A stretch of DNA of 64,000 bases, taken from positions 1,178,001 to 1,242,000 of the forward strand of contig NZ_JAJNMP010000001.1 in assembly GCF_021044935.1 (NCBI RefSeq). Reading direction: 5' to 3'. The notes under the pieces are model-generated. The model did no database searches. It saw nothing but the letters and a program-made list of their open reading frames with translations, and had not been told where the DNA came from. Shown in pieces: positions 19,601 through 28,185 of this stretch (within the stretch, counting starts at the first letter, position 1; every line of letters begins with the position of its first letter). A program made the translations under genes and the position numbers. The stretch is from Agromyces cavernae. Its GTDB lineage: Bacteria; Actinomycetota; Actinomycetes; Actinomycetales; Microbacteriaceae.

Positions 19601-19766
19601 CGGTCGTCGCGGCGAGCCCGGTGCGCAGGCCGCCCGTGGCCGCACCCGCGAGGGCGTCGAGGACTCCGGCGCCGAGGCCGGCGAGCAGCAGGACGACGGC
19701 GGCGAGACCGGCGAGCACACCCAGCCGGGCGTTCGCGCGTGCGAACGCCGTCCGTGCTGCTCCCAC
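16689..19766 (-). CDS. FtsX-like ABC transporter permease, first gene of the leftward operon
   Basis: About 1025 residues when started at the GTG at 19766, which has GAGGAG 5 bases upstream. An ATG at 19871 would add 35 arginine-rich residues without a ribosome-binding site. The N-terminal helix (ANARLGVLAGLAAVVLLLAG) is followed by an extracytoplasmic domain and two groups of membrane helices around residues 280-500 and 880-1020, the latter ending in FAARSVRRLAARPG. It is 4 bases overlapped with the second permease. A TAGGCT -10 on this strand (19875-19880) lies about 110 bases before the start. Very low sequence complexity (Ala, Val, Asp) limits finer assignment. Confidence 0.85.
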   Translation of the reverse strand: MGAARTAFARANARLGVLAGLAAVVLLLAGLGAGVLDALAGAATGGLRTGLAATTGTDGAARWQIRLADDPDAQAAAAAAVLDRMLVPNGAAWSRSVETAPLAATVGTAGDGEPFGAVLLADPALPDRAELVDGAWADAPDSIAAADAEGARAATLHAGAAADLGLAMGDLVTLDGDEARRLLVVGTWLPADPNDPAWFGEPIVATGAVEGAAGPFVVEEDAMTDVPAAVVVRWTALPDTAKLTPDLAAALRATLPNVEPALRDRPELGSSGLGATGDLGATLTRLLAGIGAVRAVAPLPVLVLAFAGLAAITRLATLLGAARRSETTLLRARGASAQRLAGETALEVLVVGAPAAIIGVLVAEAALALTRPGEARDPGIAWLVASVTVLAAVVIVAGRAFIDARRPVVRGSGDEVGRAPRTAVAGGALLIAVAAAIALWQFRLYGSPLVTSASGGVDVDPVAVLAPVLVLLALSLLALGLTGPVGAVLERLAASRPALVPALPMRQLARRAALYASASFVTMLAVAGLTLTAAFAGAWQAVDRQMSALTAGGEVRVAFAGRDLVRGPDPLAVTDPFAEDDAITADAPVFRGEIRLGSDPATLVAAPVGELAQAAPGTGADAVGDPLAASSAAAGAALPEGASRLAVDVTVQAPAGTGGRVAVSTWVLTSDGAATRLPAGEIEIAAGTGTVESELPDASGLRLIGLQASLVGAPGADDVRVEFDGIAVHGTAVDGTSDDGVATDLAVDSPVALSSTEPEARAKLTTGGSDPLPVVLADELATRISAEVGDRFAFRVVTGGAELEAVVAGTVPVVPTAGTNAVFVDLGALSRAAFDEGSGVPAFGERWLATSDPDRVASTLEADRRTALSATTRADVSSATLIGPAVTALWVGCAGALALALIALVALASALGSARFGEVVVLRALGVPARTQSRSRAAELAVTVGTAIAIGGAIGVATALVTARELAHAAVAGTPSSVVAPFAIGWGPWLAVLAGFVVLAAVVIVFAARSVRRLAARPGLRQEER

Positions 19767-19895
19767 GCGCGCTCCTCGTCGATTCGGGCCGCGCACGCGG
19801 GCGGGTGCAGGGACCCGAGCGCGGCCGCCTCGAAGGGGGCGACGGCACGCTGGCCCGCGCGACGACGACATCGCAGCCTACTCCCGAAGTCGGTC

Positions 19896-19925
19896 TTGCA
19901 TGCCAGTCCCGCGGCATCATAGGCT
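19896..19925 (+). promoter_or_regulatory. Candidate promoter of the heterodimeric ABC exporter operon, divergent with the permease operon
   Basis: TTGCAT (19896-19901), an 18-base spacer and TAGGCT (19920-19925) form a sigma-A-like promoter pointing right. On the other strand TAGGCT (19875-19880) points left. A start near 19932 would give a leader of about 340 bases before the exporter gene. Confidence 0.5.
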
Positions 19926-20021
19926 GTAGGGCTGGCTGCCGTGGCGACCCCGGGCGGCCCCGAGGGGTTCGACAGAGCGACTCGATACGGCGAGATCCAC
20001 ACCACGACGCAGGAGGACACC

Positions 20022-20105
20022 ATGCAGACAGAAACCGACGCCCGCACGGTTGCGGTCGATGGCGCCGGTCGCTCGGCGTTCCCCGTCGTAGGCCGCGCCC
20101 GGTAG
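20022..20105 (+). CDS. 27-residue leader peptide ORF upstream of the ABC exporter
   Basis: ATG at 20022, TAG at 20103-20105. A perfect AGGAGG stands 5 bases before the ATG, one of the strongest ribosome-binding sites in the window. The peptide reads MQTETDARTVAVDG, then AGRSAFPVVGRAR. It lies within the long leader of the two-gene exporter operon, 170 bases before the TTG at 20276. The stop codon is embedded in a small hairpin (CCGGT at 20099-20103, ACCGG at 20108-20112). Further alternative stems follow. This is the arrangement of a translated regulatory leader that senses ribosome progress (inference). No homologue was searched. An alternative is a stand-alone small protein or a chance ORF, but the perfect ribosome-binding site argues against chance. 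Confidence 0.6.
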   Translation: MQTETDARTVAVDGAGRSAFPVVGRAR

Positions 20106-20192
20106 AGACCGGCCCCGCCCGCAGGCTCCGCCTGCACGTTTCGCGGCCCCGCCGTCGCCGACCACGCCGTCGTCGACCGGGCCCGACCGACG
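20091..20192 (+). promoter_or_regulatory. Candidate attenuator region after the leader ORF
   Basis: Mutually exclusive stems can be drawn: CCGGT/ACCGG around the leader stop; GGCCGCG (20091-20097) with CGCGGCC (20142-20148); GCAGG (20121-20125) with CCTGC (20131-20135); and an 8-bp stem with one bulge (20168-20175 with 20184-20192). A ribosome stalled on the leader ORF would cover the 5' partner of the long-range stem. The folding is by eye only and has not been computed. Confidence 0.4.
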
Positions 20193-20275
20193 CCTTCCCG
20201 CGTCCACGTTCACCGTCACACCCGCCGACCAGGCTCGCTCCTGAGTGATCGGCATCCCCTCTGAGAGGAACGGAC

Positions 20276-22216
20276 TTGTCCGAATCCGTCCAGCCGCAGC
20301 ATCCGCATGTCGCGACCGAACCGACCCCGCGCGTGGGCACCGTGCGCGCACTCTGGCGCCTGCGCGAGTTCGCGGGGCCCGCGATGCCCGCATTCGCGGG
20401 CAGCATGGCCGCCGCACTCGTGGCGCAACTCATCGCACTGACCATCCCGCAGGTGCTGGCGCAGATCGTCGACGGCCCGCTCGCCGACGGCGACGCGTCG
20501 GCGGTCGTGCCGCTCGCGCTGCTCGTGCTCGCACTCGGCACCGCCGAGGCGCTGCTCTATGCGCTGCGGCGCTGGCTCGTCGTCGGTCCGGGCACGAAGG
20601 TCGAGGCGCGCATGCGCAACGCCCTCTACGCGAAGCTGCAAGACCTCCCGGTGAGCTTCCACGACCGCTGGCCGAGCGGGCAGCTGCTCTCGCGTGCCGT
20701 GAGCGACCTCGGGCTCATCCGCCGCTGGCTCTCGTTCGGGCTCGTGCTGACCGGTGCGAACCTCGTGATCATCGTCGTCGGCGTGGGAATCCTCATGTCG
20801 ATGAACTGGATGCTGGGACTCATCTTCCTCGTCTGCTCCCTGCCGCTCTGGTGGGCCGGCTGGCGGTTCGAGGGGCAGTACTCCGAGAAGTCGCGCCTGA
20901 GCCAGGACCAGGCGGGCGACCTCGCGACCGCCGTCGAGGAGTCGGTGCACGGCATCCGCGTGCTGAAGGCGTTCGGGCGCGGCAAGCACGCGCTGTCGAC
21001 GTTCCGCGCGCAGGCCGAGTCGCTGCGCCGCACCGAGATCGAGAAGGCGCGCCTCGACGCGAACATCTGGGTGTGGATCATGATCGTGCCGACCGTCGCG
21101 CTCGCGATCTGCCTCATCGTCGGGGTGTGGCTCGCTGCGAACGGCCAGCTCAGTGTCGGCGAGCTCGTCGCGTTCTTCGCGACCGCGACCGTGCTCGCCT
21201 GGCCGATCGAGTCGATCGGCTTCTTCCTCGCGTTCGCGCTCGACGCGCGCACGGCGACCGACCGCTTCTTCGACATCCTCGACAGCGAGAACACGATCGT
21301 CGACCCCGAGGATCCGCGCCACCTCGCGCGGCCGAAGGGGGAGCTCGCGTTCTCGGGCGTGCACTTCCGGTATCAAGACGCGCCCGATCGATTCGGCGAC
21401 CTGCTCGACGGCGTCGACCTCGTGATCGAGCCCGGCGAGACCATGGCGCTCGTCGGCCTCACGGGAAGCGGCAAGACCACGATGACCGCGCTCACGACGC
21501 GCCTCTACGACGTCACCGCGGGCTCGGTCACGGTCGACGGCGTCGACGTGCGCGCCTTCAGCCGCGAAGAGCTGCGCACCCACGTCGCGATGGCGTTCGA
21601 GGATGCGACGCTGTTCAGCGCCTCGGTGCGCGAGAACGTGCTGCTCGGCCGCCCCGAGCTCGCGGGCGACGCCCCCGACGTGGTCGCCGAGGCCGAGCGG
21701 GTGCTCGACGAGGCGCTGCGCATCGCGCAGGCCGGGTTCGCGTACGACCTGCCCGACGGGGTCGACACGAAGGTCGGCGAAGAGGGCATGAGCCTGTCGG
21801 GCGGCCAGCGCCAGCGGCTCGCGCTCGCGCGAGCGGTCGCCGCGAAGCCCGCGGTGCTCGTGCTCGACGATCCGCTGTCGGCGTTGGATGTCGCGACCGA
21901 GGCACGTGTCGAGGCCGAGTTGCGCTCGGTGCTCGCCTCGACCACTGCGCTCATCGTGGCGCACCGGCCGTCGACCGTGACCCTCGCCGATCGCGTGGCG
22001 TTGCTCGAGGACGGCCGGGTCACCGCGGTCGGCACCCATTCAGAGCTCCTCCGCGAGAGCGAGCACTACCGCTTCGTCATCTCGAGCCTCGAAGACGAGG
22101 AGCGACGGAGCCTCGAGTCGCGTCCGGGTCTCGAGACGCGTCCGACTGCGTCGGGCGCCCCTCGAGCGACGGATGCTCAACCGACCGAATTCGAACGAGA
22201 GGAGGCGGCATCATGA
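20276..22216 (+). CDS. ABC exporter, membrane-ATPase half with degenerate catalytic glutamate
   Basis: A 646-residue half-transporter with a TTG start at 20276 and GAGAGGA 7 bases upstream. The six-helix ABC_membrane domain spans about residues 40-330. The ATPase domain has Walker [10 protein letters not shown], a canonical [15 protein letters not shown] signature and Walker [13 protein letters not shown], in which the catalytic glutamate is replaced by aspartate. That change is typical of the degenerate half of heterodimeric multidrug exporters such as LmrCD/BmrCD/TM287-288. A linker of about 45 residues rich in Glu/Arg closes the protein. It overlaps the partner gene by 4 bases. A long leader with a short ORF precedes it, suggesting induction by a translation-related signal. 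Confidence 0.93.
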   Translation: MSESVQPQHPHVATEPTPRVGTVRALWRLREFAGPAMPAFAGSMAAALVAQLIALTIPQVLAQIVDGPLADGDASAVVPLALLVLALGTAEALLYALRRWLVVGPGTKVEARMRNALYAKLQDLPVSFHDRWPSGQLLSRAVSDLGLIRRWLSFGLVLTGANLVIIVVGVGILMSMNWMLGLIFLVCSLPLWWAGWRFEGQYSEKSRLSQDQAGDLATAVEESVHGIRVLKAFGRGKHALSTFRAQAESLRRTEIEKARLDANIWVWIMIVPTVALAICLIVGVWLAANGQLSVGELVAFFATATVLAWPIESIGFFLAFALDARTATDRFFDILDSENTIVDPEDPRHLARPKGELAFSGVHFRYQDAPDRFGDLLDGVDLVIEPGETMALVGLTGSGKTTMTALTTRLYDVTAGSVTVDGVDVRAFSREELRTHVAMAFEDATLFSASVRENVLLGRPELAGDAPDVVAEAERVLDEALRIAQAGFAYDLPDGVDTKVGEEGMSLSGGQRQRLALARAVAAKPAVLVLDDPLSALDVATEARVEAELRSVLASTTALIVAHRPSTVTLADRVALLEDGRVTAVGTHSELLRESEHYRFVISSLEDEERRSLESRPGLETRPTASGAPRATDAQPTEFEREEAAS

Positions 22217-24018
22217 GCGTCACCGGTGTGCAGGGCGAAGAACGCCACGACTACTCCAAGGCCGAGTCGCGCCACATCCGCCTGCGTTCGCGGCGCCTGC
22301 TCGGCTCGCTGCTGAAGCCACTGCAGGGCAAGCTGTGGCTGACCGCGGCCGCGGTCGTCGTATCGTCGGCCGCCCAGGTGGCTGGACCGGCGATCATCGC
22401 GTACGGCATCGACAGCGGCATCCCGGCGCTCATCGAACAGAACTGGTACCCGGCCGCGTTCGCCGGTCTCGCCTACCTGATCACCGGCATCGTCGGCGCG
22501 TTCCTCATCTCGGCGTACATCAGGCTCTCGGCGCGCATCAGCCAGGCGGTGCTCATCGACCTGCGCACGCGGGTCTTCCTGCACACGCAGAAGCTGTCGC
22601 TCGAGTTCCACGAGTCCTACACGTCGGGCCGCATCATCTCGCGGCAGACGAGCGACCTCGACGCCATTCGCGAACTCATGGACGAGGGGCTCACGATGCT
22701 CGTGCGCGGGCTCATGTACATGGTGTTCACGGCGGTCGCCCTCGTGCTGCTCGACTGGCAGTCGGGGCTCGTGCTGCTCGCCGCGCTCGTGCCGTTGGGA
22801 ATCCTGACGCGTTGGTTCCAGGTGCGGTCGCAGGCGCTGTTCCGGCGCTCGCGCGTGGCCTCGGCGAAGCTCATCGTGCAGTTCGTCGAAACGATGACGG
22901 GCATCCGCGCAGTGCAGGCGTTCCGCAAGGAGCGCCGCAACGTGGTGGAGTTCGGCGACCTCGTCGAGGACTACCGCGACGTCAACGCGAAGGTGCTCGG
23001 CCTCTTCGTCGTCTTCAACCCCGGGCTCGCCTTCATCGGCAACGCCGCGGTCGCGGTGACGCTCGTGCTCGGCGGGTTCCGGGTGATCGACGGGTCGCTC
23101 GGGGTCGGTGTGCTGCTCGCGGCCGTGCTCTTCACGAAACGGTTCTTCGACCCCATGGAGGACCTCGCGATGTTCTACAACGGGTACCAGTCGGCGTCGT
23201 CGGCGCTCGAGAAGATCTCGGGCGTGCTCGAAGAGGAGCCGAGCGTGCCCGACCCGGTGAAGCCGGTCGACCTGTGGAACGCCGAGGGCCATGTGAGTTT
23301 CGAGGCCGTCGAGTTCGCCTACACGAAGGGCCGGGTCATCCTGCCGCGGTTCGATCTCGACATCCCCGCCGGGCAGACGATCGCGCTCGTCGGGTCGACG
23401 GGTGCCGGCAAGTCGACCCTCGCGAAGCTCATCGCACGGTTCTACGATCCGAGCGACGGCGTCGTCTCGCTCGACGGCATCGCGCTCAGCGACCTGCACC
23501 CGAAGGACCTGCGGCGGGCGATCGTCATGGTCACGCAGGAGGCGTACCTGTTCTCGGGATCGGTGGCCGACAACATCGCGCTCGGCAAGCCCGACGCGTC
23601 GTTCGACGAGATCGTGCGGGCGGCGCAGGCCGTCGGCGCGCACGAGTTCATCGAGGGGCTGCCGAACGGCTACGACACCGACGTGAACAAGCGCGGCGGT
23701 CGTGTGAGCGCGGGGCAGCGCCAGCTGATCTCGTTCGCGCGGGCGTTCCTCGCGAACCCCGCGGTGCTCATCCTCGACGAGGCGACCAGTTCGCTCGACA
23801 TCCCGAGCGAGCGCCTCGTGCAGGAGGGGCTGCAGTCGCTGCTGGCGGACCGCACCGCGGTGATCATCGCGCACCGCCTCTCGACGGTCGCGATCGCCGA
23901 CCGCGTGCTGGTTATGGAGCACGGCCGCATCGTCGAAGACGGCACGCCCGACGACCTCATCGGCGGCACGGGCCGGTTCGCGGCACTGCACGCGGCCTGG
24001 CGCGATTCGCTCGTGTAG
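22213..24018 (+). CDS. ABC exporter, membrane-ATPase half with canonical Walker B
   Basis: A 601-residue partner of the preceding gene. The ATG at 22213 overlaps its stop. The membrane domain lies at about residues 40-330. The ATPase domain has Walker [14 protein letters not shown], a degenerate signature RVSAGQRQ in place of LSGGQ, and canonical Walker [12 protein letters not shown] followed by the IIAHRLSTV switch histidine. One half with Asp in Walker B and the other with a poor signature give one consensus and one degenerate ATP site, as in characterised heterodimeric exporters. Export of a hydrophobic drug or an endogenous metabolite is likely. A GC-rich hairpin follows the stop. Confidence 0.93.
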   Translation: MSVTGVQGEERHDYSKAESRHIRLRSRRLLGSLLKPLQGKLWLTAAAVVVSSAAQVAGPAIIAYGIDSGIPALIEQNWYPAAFAGLAYLITGIVGAFLISAYIRLSARISQAVLIDLRTRVFLHTQKLSLEFHESYTSGRIISRQTSDLDAIRELMDEGLTMLVRGLMYMVFTAVALVLLDWQSGLVLLAALVPLGILTRWFQVRSQALFRRSRVASAKLIVQFVETMTGIRAVQAFRKERRNVVEFGDLVEDYRDVNAKVLGLFVVFNPGLAFIGNAAVAVTLVLGGFRVIDGSLGVGVLLAAVLFTKRFFDPMEDLAMFYNGYQSASSALEKISGVLEEEPSVPDPVKPVDLWNAEGHVSFEAVEFAYTKGRVILPRFDLDIPAGQTIALVGSTGAGKSTLAKLIARFYDPSDGVVSLDGIALSDLHPKDLRRAIVMVTQEAYLFSGSVADNIALGKPDASFDEIVRAAQAVGAHEFIEGLPNGYDTDVNKRGGRVSAGQRQLISFARAFLANPAVLILDEATSSLDIPSERLVQEGLQSLLADRTAVIIAHRLSTVAIADRVLVMEHGRIVEDGTPDDLIGGTGRFAALHAAWRDSLV

Positions 24019-24034
24019 ACGAAGGCGAACGGAT

Positions 24035-24068
24035 GACCCGGGCCCGCGGGATACCGCGGGCCCGGGTC
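24035..24068. terminator. Hairpin between convergent exporter and decarboxylase-like genes
   Basis: A perfect 15-bp stem (24035-24049 and 24054-24068, GACCCGGGCCCGCGG and complement) with a 4-base loop lies between two converging stop codons. Confidence 0.85.
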
Positions 24069-24076
24069 GTCCCGGC

Positions 24077-25408
24077 TCAACCGGGAATGACGACGAACGG
24101 TGTCGGGGCGAGGCCGTTGCAGCTCGTGGCGGCGGTGTAGGCGCCCATCATGGGGCTCACGAGCAGGTCGCCGTCGTCGAGGGGCGGCAGGGCCACGCGA
24201 CGGGCGATCACGTCGGCGCTGTCGCACGTGGGGCCGGCGAGCGTCACCGGAACGTGTCCACGAGCGCGGCGGCGGCGGGTCGCGCGGTCGGCCGGTCCGT
24301 CGGTCGCCGGCTGCGCGGTGAGCTCGGATGCCGCGAATACGAGCGGGTGCGCTCCTTCGGTGCCGAGGCTCGAGAACGCGCCGTGCACGCCCTCGTCGAG
24401 GTAGTGCCACCGGCCGTCGGGCCGATCGGCCGTGCCGACGACCCTGGTCACAAGGGTCGCTGCGGGGGCCACGACGAACCGGCCGGGCTCGATGACGATC
24501 TGCAGGTGGCGCGGCGCGACGGCGAGCTCTTCACGGATGCTGCGGGCGAGCTCGGCGAGCGTCGGCACCGGCTCGTCGTAGTCGACGGGGAGCCCGCCGC
24601 CCAGGTCGAGCATCTCGAAGCGGATCGCGTGGCGCTCCTCGAGATCGCGGATGAGCGCGAGCGTGCGGCGGATCGCGCGCTGCCAAGGTGCGGCAGAGAC
24701 GGTCTGGCTGCCCACGTCGAACGTGAACCCGGCCACGCGCAGACCGACATGCAGGCAGTGGGCGACGAGCGCCGGCGCATCCTCGGGCCGAACCCCGAAG
24801 CTCGGCGACCGCTCGCCTCTCGTGGGGAAGGCGAGTCGAACGAGCACGGCGACCTCGGGCAGGCCGCGGAACTTCGCGACCTCCGATTCGCTGTCGACGA
24901 CGAACGTGCGGATGCCCCGCAGGTACGCTCCCGTGATGTCGGCGATCGACGTCATCGGGTGGTTGTGCAGGCACCGGGAGATCGAGACGCCGGCGCGCTC
25001 GAGGAGGTCGATCTCGCACCGGGACGCGACGGAGAAGCTCGCACCGAAGGCGTCGATCGCGCTGATCGCCGCGGGGTGGGGGAGTGCGCCGGTCGCGAAG
25101 TGGATGCCGACGTCGGGAAGCTCGTGGCGCAGGGCGAGCAGCTGCGTGGTCACGCGGTCGGTGTCGAGCACCAGCAGCGGGCTGCCGTGCCGGCGAACCA
25201 GGCCGTCGAGGTCGATGCGGCTCGCGTACTCGGCGAGGTCGCGACGAACGAGCTCACGGTACGGCGCGCGATCGGCGGTCGGCATCGATGCCGTGCCGTG
25301 GTGGCGCAGTCGCGATGCGATACGTCGCGGACGGCCGACGAGGACCTCGGCGAGGTGCATCTGGGTGGGACCCGTGCGAGTGATGCGGGGGGAATCGCTG
25401 CTCAACAT
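24077..25408 (-). CDS. Group IV (ornithine/diaminopimelate-type) decarboxylase homologue lacking the PLP lysine
   Basis: About 443 residues from the ATG at 25408. Other possible starts are at 25561, 25360 and 25285, and none has a clear ribosome-binding site. It follows the alanine-racemase-fold decarboxylases throughout: HGSPLLVLDTDRV, FTFDVGSQ, LDLGGGLPVDYDE, the phosphate-binding IEPGRF, LAGPTCDSAD with the substrate-site cysteine, and GAYTAATSCNGL. At the PLP-lysine motif, usually (Y/F)AVKxN, it reads HFATGAL (residues 103-109), so glycine replaces lysine and leucine replaces asparagine. Without that lysine normal aldimine chemistry should fail. It may be a non-catalytic regulator, a PLP or ligand binder, or a divergent enzyme. 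It is complete and shows no frameshift. It is divergent from the adjacent two-component system. Confidence 0.8.
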   Translation of the reverse strand: MLSSDSPRITRTGPTQMHLAEVLVGRPRRIASRLRHHGTASMPTADRAPYRELVRRDLAEYASRIDLDGLVRRHGSPLLVLDTDRVTTQLLALRHELPDVGIHFATGALPHPAAISAIDAFGASFSVASRCEIDLLERAGVSISRCLHNHPMTSIADITGAYLRGIRTFVVDSESEVAKFRGLPEVAVLVRLAFPTRGERSPSFGVRPEDAPALVAHCLHVGLRVAGFTFDVGSQTVSAAPWQRAIRRTLALIRDLEERHAIRFEMLDLGGGLPVDYDEPVPTLAELARSIREELAVAPRHLQIVIEPGRFVVAPAATLVTRVVGTADRPDGRWHYLDEGVHGAFSSLGTEGAHPLVFAASELTAQPATDGPADRATRRRRARGHVPVTLAGPTCDSADVIARRVALPPLDDGDLLVSPMMGAYTAATSCNGLAPTPFVVIPG

Positions 25409-25633
25409 GACCACGAGCGTGGCCGAGGCGCGACCCGGCGGCATCCATGGCGGCCCCGAACTCGTCGAGGGCGCGCACTGAAGCGCGTTCGTCGAACGCC
25501 GCGAGGGCATCGGCGCTGAGCGCATCAGGGTGACCCCTGAAAGGGGGCGGAACTGCGACACCGAAACGCGGTACAGTCACGTCAAGCGGGGCGACCGCAT
25601 GTCGATGGCCCATGCTTACAGAACGGAGTTTCG

Positions 25634-26299
25634 ATGGCAGATCCGACCGTCCCCCTGCGCGTCGGAATCGCAGATGACGCGTTGCTGCTGCGTGAGGGCA
25701 TCTCGAAGGTGCTCGAGGGCGGCGGCATCGAAGTGGTGGCATCGGTCGGCACCGGACAGGAACTGCTCGACGTGGTCGACGAACTCGACCTCGACGCCGC
25801 GGTGCTCGACATCCGCATGCCCCCGAGCTTCCGCGACGAGGGCATCGTCGCCCTCGAGCAGATGCGCGCGAACGGTTCGACGATCGGCGTGCTGCTGCTG
25901 TCGATGTACGCGACGCCCGAGTACGCGTTGCGCGTCATGGGCGCCGGCAGCGGCACCGGGTACCTGCTCAAGGAACGCGTGTCCGAGCCGCAGACGCTCG
26001 TGCGCGCCGTCGAGACGGTCGCGTCGGGCGGATCCGTCGTCGACCCCGAGGTCGTCGAGCAGCTCGTGCATCGCACCCGCGCCGACGACCCGCTCTCGCG
26101 GCTCACCGAACGCGAGCGGTCGGTGCTCGAGCTCATGGCGCAGGGATACTCGAACGGCGGCATCGCCCAGACGCTGTTCCTCGGCTTGAAGACCGTCGAG
26201 ACACACGTGCGCAGCATCCTGCAGAAGCTCGACCTCGAGGAGTCCCCAGAGCACCATCGGCGGGTGCTCGCGGTATTGACGCTCCTCGGCGAGAGGTGA
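25634..26299 (+). CDS. LuxR/NarL-family response regulator
   Basis: A 221-residue regulator. The receiver domain (residues 8-125) has the acidic pair in IADDALLLREG, the phosphoacceptor Asp in AAVLDIRMPP, the Thr/Ser switch at LLLSMYA and the conserved Lys of GYLLKERV. The C-terminal HTH has LTERERSVLELMAQGYSN and KTVETHVRSILQKL. A GGAG site lies 6 bases before the ATG at 25634. It overlaps the histidine kinase gene by 3-4 bases and forms a two-component pair with it. The target genes are unknown. The divergent decarboxylase homologue is the obvious neighbour. Confidence 0.94.
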   Translation: MADPTVPLRVGIADDALLLREGISKVLEGGGIEVVASVGTGQELLDVVDELDLDAAVLDIRMPPSFRDEGIVALEQMRANGSTIGVLLLSMYATPEYALRVMGAGSGTGYLLKERVSEPQTLVRAVETVASGGSVVDPEVVEQLVHRTRADDPLSRLTERERSVLELMAQGYSNGGIAQTLFLGLKTVETHVRSILQKLDLEESPEHHRRVLAVLTLLGER

Positions 26300-28095
26300 T
26301 GGCTCCCGGCCGCAGAGGCCGGATCATCAAGCGCACGATCGTCATCGCGGCCGCCGCCGCGCTGTCGCTCGGCATGGAGTTCTCGGGCTGGCTCGTGACG
26401 TCGGCGACGGCACCCGAGTACCTCCCCGAGGTGTCGTACGCGACCCTGCACTCGATCGTGCCGCTCGTGTTCCTCGCGTGCGCCGGCGTGGCGTGGAGCA
26501 TCGGACCGCTCCGAGTCCCCTCGCGGCTCATGGTCGCGTTCGCGGTGCTGTGGATTCCGGTGACGTTCTTCCGCGTCGTCGAGGACATCGGATGGCTCTG
26601 GCCGCTGCTGTACGGCATGCACCTGTGGTGGGGGCTCATCGCCGGGATCATCGTGCTCGTGTACCCCCGCGGATGGTTCGGCGACCGCACCGACCGATGG
26701 ATCGCGGGGATCGCGCTCGCCTCGGCGATCGCGTACTTCCTCGCCGTCGTCCTGCTGCTCGAGACGCCCGATGCCGACACCTGCGCCTGCGTCGCGAACC
26801 CCTACCAGATCGCCGAAGCGCCGGCGCTCTACGCCGCGATCGACTACGGCTTCCGCGGCATCGGCGCCCTGCTCGCGCTCGTGATCGCGGGCCGGCTGCT
26901 CGTCAGGTGGGTGCGCGGCAGCGTTCCGGCGCGCACGGTCGCATTCCTCATGCCGCTCGCCCTCTTCGCGTGGGCGGTGACCCTCGCGTGGTACGCCGTC
27001 ACCTACGCCGTGCAGACGACCGCCGATGAAGTGATGCGAACGATCTCGCTCGTGGCCATCGTGTCGCTCCCCGTGAGCTTCGTCGCCGGCCTCGCGCACG
27101 CCCGCAACATGCGGGCGCGCGTCGCCGACCTCATGCGCATCACCCGCGAAGGCGCCGACCGCGGCCTCTGGGCCGAGTCGCTCGCGCGCACCCTGCGCGA
27201 CGCATCGGTGCGGGTCTACTGGTGGGACGAGGAGCACGGCCGCTATGCCGATGCGGGCGGCGAACCCCTCGACGGCGACCCCGCCGGGCGGGCGGGCGAG
27301 CACAGCCTGCTGCCCGTGGTGTCGCCGACCGGGATCCCCATCGCGCTCATCCGCCACGACAAGGTGCTCACCGACAACATGCGCCTGCTCGACGGCGTCT
27401 CGAGCGCACTGCGCCTCTCGGTCGACAACGGGCGGTTGCGCTCCGAGATCGAGCGCACCCTCGAACAGGTGCGGCAGTCGCGAAGCCGCATCGTCGAGGG
27501 CGCCGAGAAGGCCCGCCGCCAGCTCGAGCGCGACCTGCACGACGGGGCGCAGCAGCACCTCGTGTCTCTCGGCATGCGGCTGAGGCTCGCCGCCAACCAG
27601 GCGCGCGACCGAGGCGTCGAGCCGCTCGGCGTCGAGCTCGACGGCACGATCGCGATGCTCAACACGGCCCTCAAGGAGCTGCGCGAGCTCGCGCACGGCA
27701 TCCACCCGTCACTGCTCACCTCGGGCGGGCTCGCGCTCGCCGTCCCCGAGCTCGCCGGCCGGTGCCCGGTACCGGTCGTCGTCGATGTGCAGGCCGAGGG
27801 CCGGCTGCCCGCGGTCGTGGAGTCGACGGCGTACTTCGTCGTCGCCGAGGCGCTCGCGAACGTCGCCAAGCACTCGAAGGCGACCCGCGCCTGGGTGCGC
27901 GCGCACCTCGACGAGCGCGGCGTGCTCGAACTCGTCGTGCGGGACAACGGCCTCGGCGGCGCCTCACCCGCGGGCAGCGGCATGGTCGGCATCGCCGATC
28001 GCGTCGACGCCGTCGACGGCACGATCACGATCGAGAGCCCGCCCGGAGCGGGCACCACGATCACCGTGCGCGTGCCGCTCGCCGTGGCAGGTTGA
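26296..28095 (+). CDS. HisKA_3-type sensor histidine kinase
   Basis: About 599 residues, starting at the GTG at 26296 or the ATG immediately after it at 26299. The N-terminal 270 residues carry about seven membrane helices, so the signal is probably sensed in the membrane or outside. A linker of about 100 residues follows with WWDEEHGRYADAGG, perhaps a reduced GAF-like region. The phosphoacceptor histidine lies in LERDLHDGAQQHL. The HATPase domain has ALANVAKHSKAT (N-box), VVRDNGLGG and GSGMVGIADRV. It is translationally coupled to the response regulator upstream. The last codons and stop lie inside the left arm of an inverted repeat (28090-28176). Confidence 0.93.
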   Translation: MMAPGRRGRIIKRTIVIAAAAALSLGMEFSGWLVTSATAPEYLPEVSYATLHSIVPLVFLACAGVAWSIGPLRVPSRLMVAFAVLWIPVTFFRVVEDIGWLWPLLYGMHLWWGLIAGIIVLVYPRGWFGDRTDRWIAGIALASAIAYFLAVVLLLETPDADTCACVANPYQIAEAPALYAAIDYGFRGIGALLALVIAGRLLVRWVRGSVPARTVAFLMPLALFAWAVTLAWYAVTYAVQTTADEVMRTISLVAIVSLPVSFVAGLAHARNMRARVADLMRITREGADRGLWAESLARTLRDASVRVYWWDEEHGRYADAGGEPLDGDPAGRAGEHSLLPVVSPTGIPIALIRHDKVLTDNMRLLDGVSSALRLSVDNGRLRSEIERTLEQVRQSRSRIVEGAEKARRQLERDLHDGAQQHLVSLGMRLRLAANQARDRGVEPLGVELDGTIAMLNTALKELRELAHGIHPSLLTSGGLALAVPELAGRCPVPVVVDVQAEGRLPAVVESTAYFVVAEALANVAKHSKATRAWVRAHLDERGVLELVVRDNGLGGASPAGSGMVGIADRVDAVDGTITIESPPGAGTTITVRVPLAVAG

Positions 28096-28176
28096 GGAGC
28101 GAGCGCCAGCGAGCGTCTCGAAACCAGTCGTCCGCAGACCCCGGGTTTCGAGACGCTCCTTCGTCGCTCCTCAACC
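28090..28176. repeat. Palindromic repeat element overlapping the kinase stop codon; possible terminator
   Basis: The left arm 28090-28125 and right arm 28144-28176 are near-perfect inverted copies of a GGTTGAGGAGCGA...GTCTCGAAACC unit, separated by 18 bases. The kinase TGA at 28093-28095 lies inside the left arm. The structure may end transcription between the convergent kinase and alkyltransferase-like genes. The unit looks like a dispersed palindromic element. Confidence 0.75.
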
Positions 28177-28185
28177 CACGAGAAC

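Noticed and set aside
25285..25561. Frameshift as an explanation for the missing PLP lysine
   Set aside because: The frame is continuous and the surrounding motif aligns without gaps; the codons at the site read ACC GGC directly.
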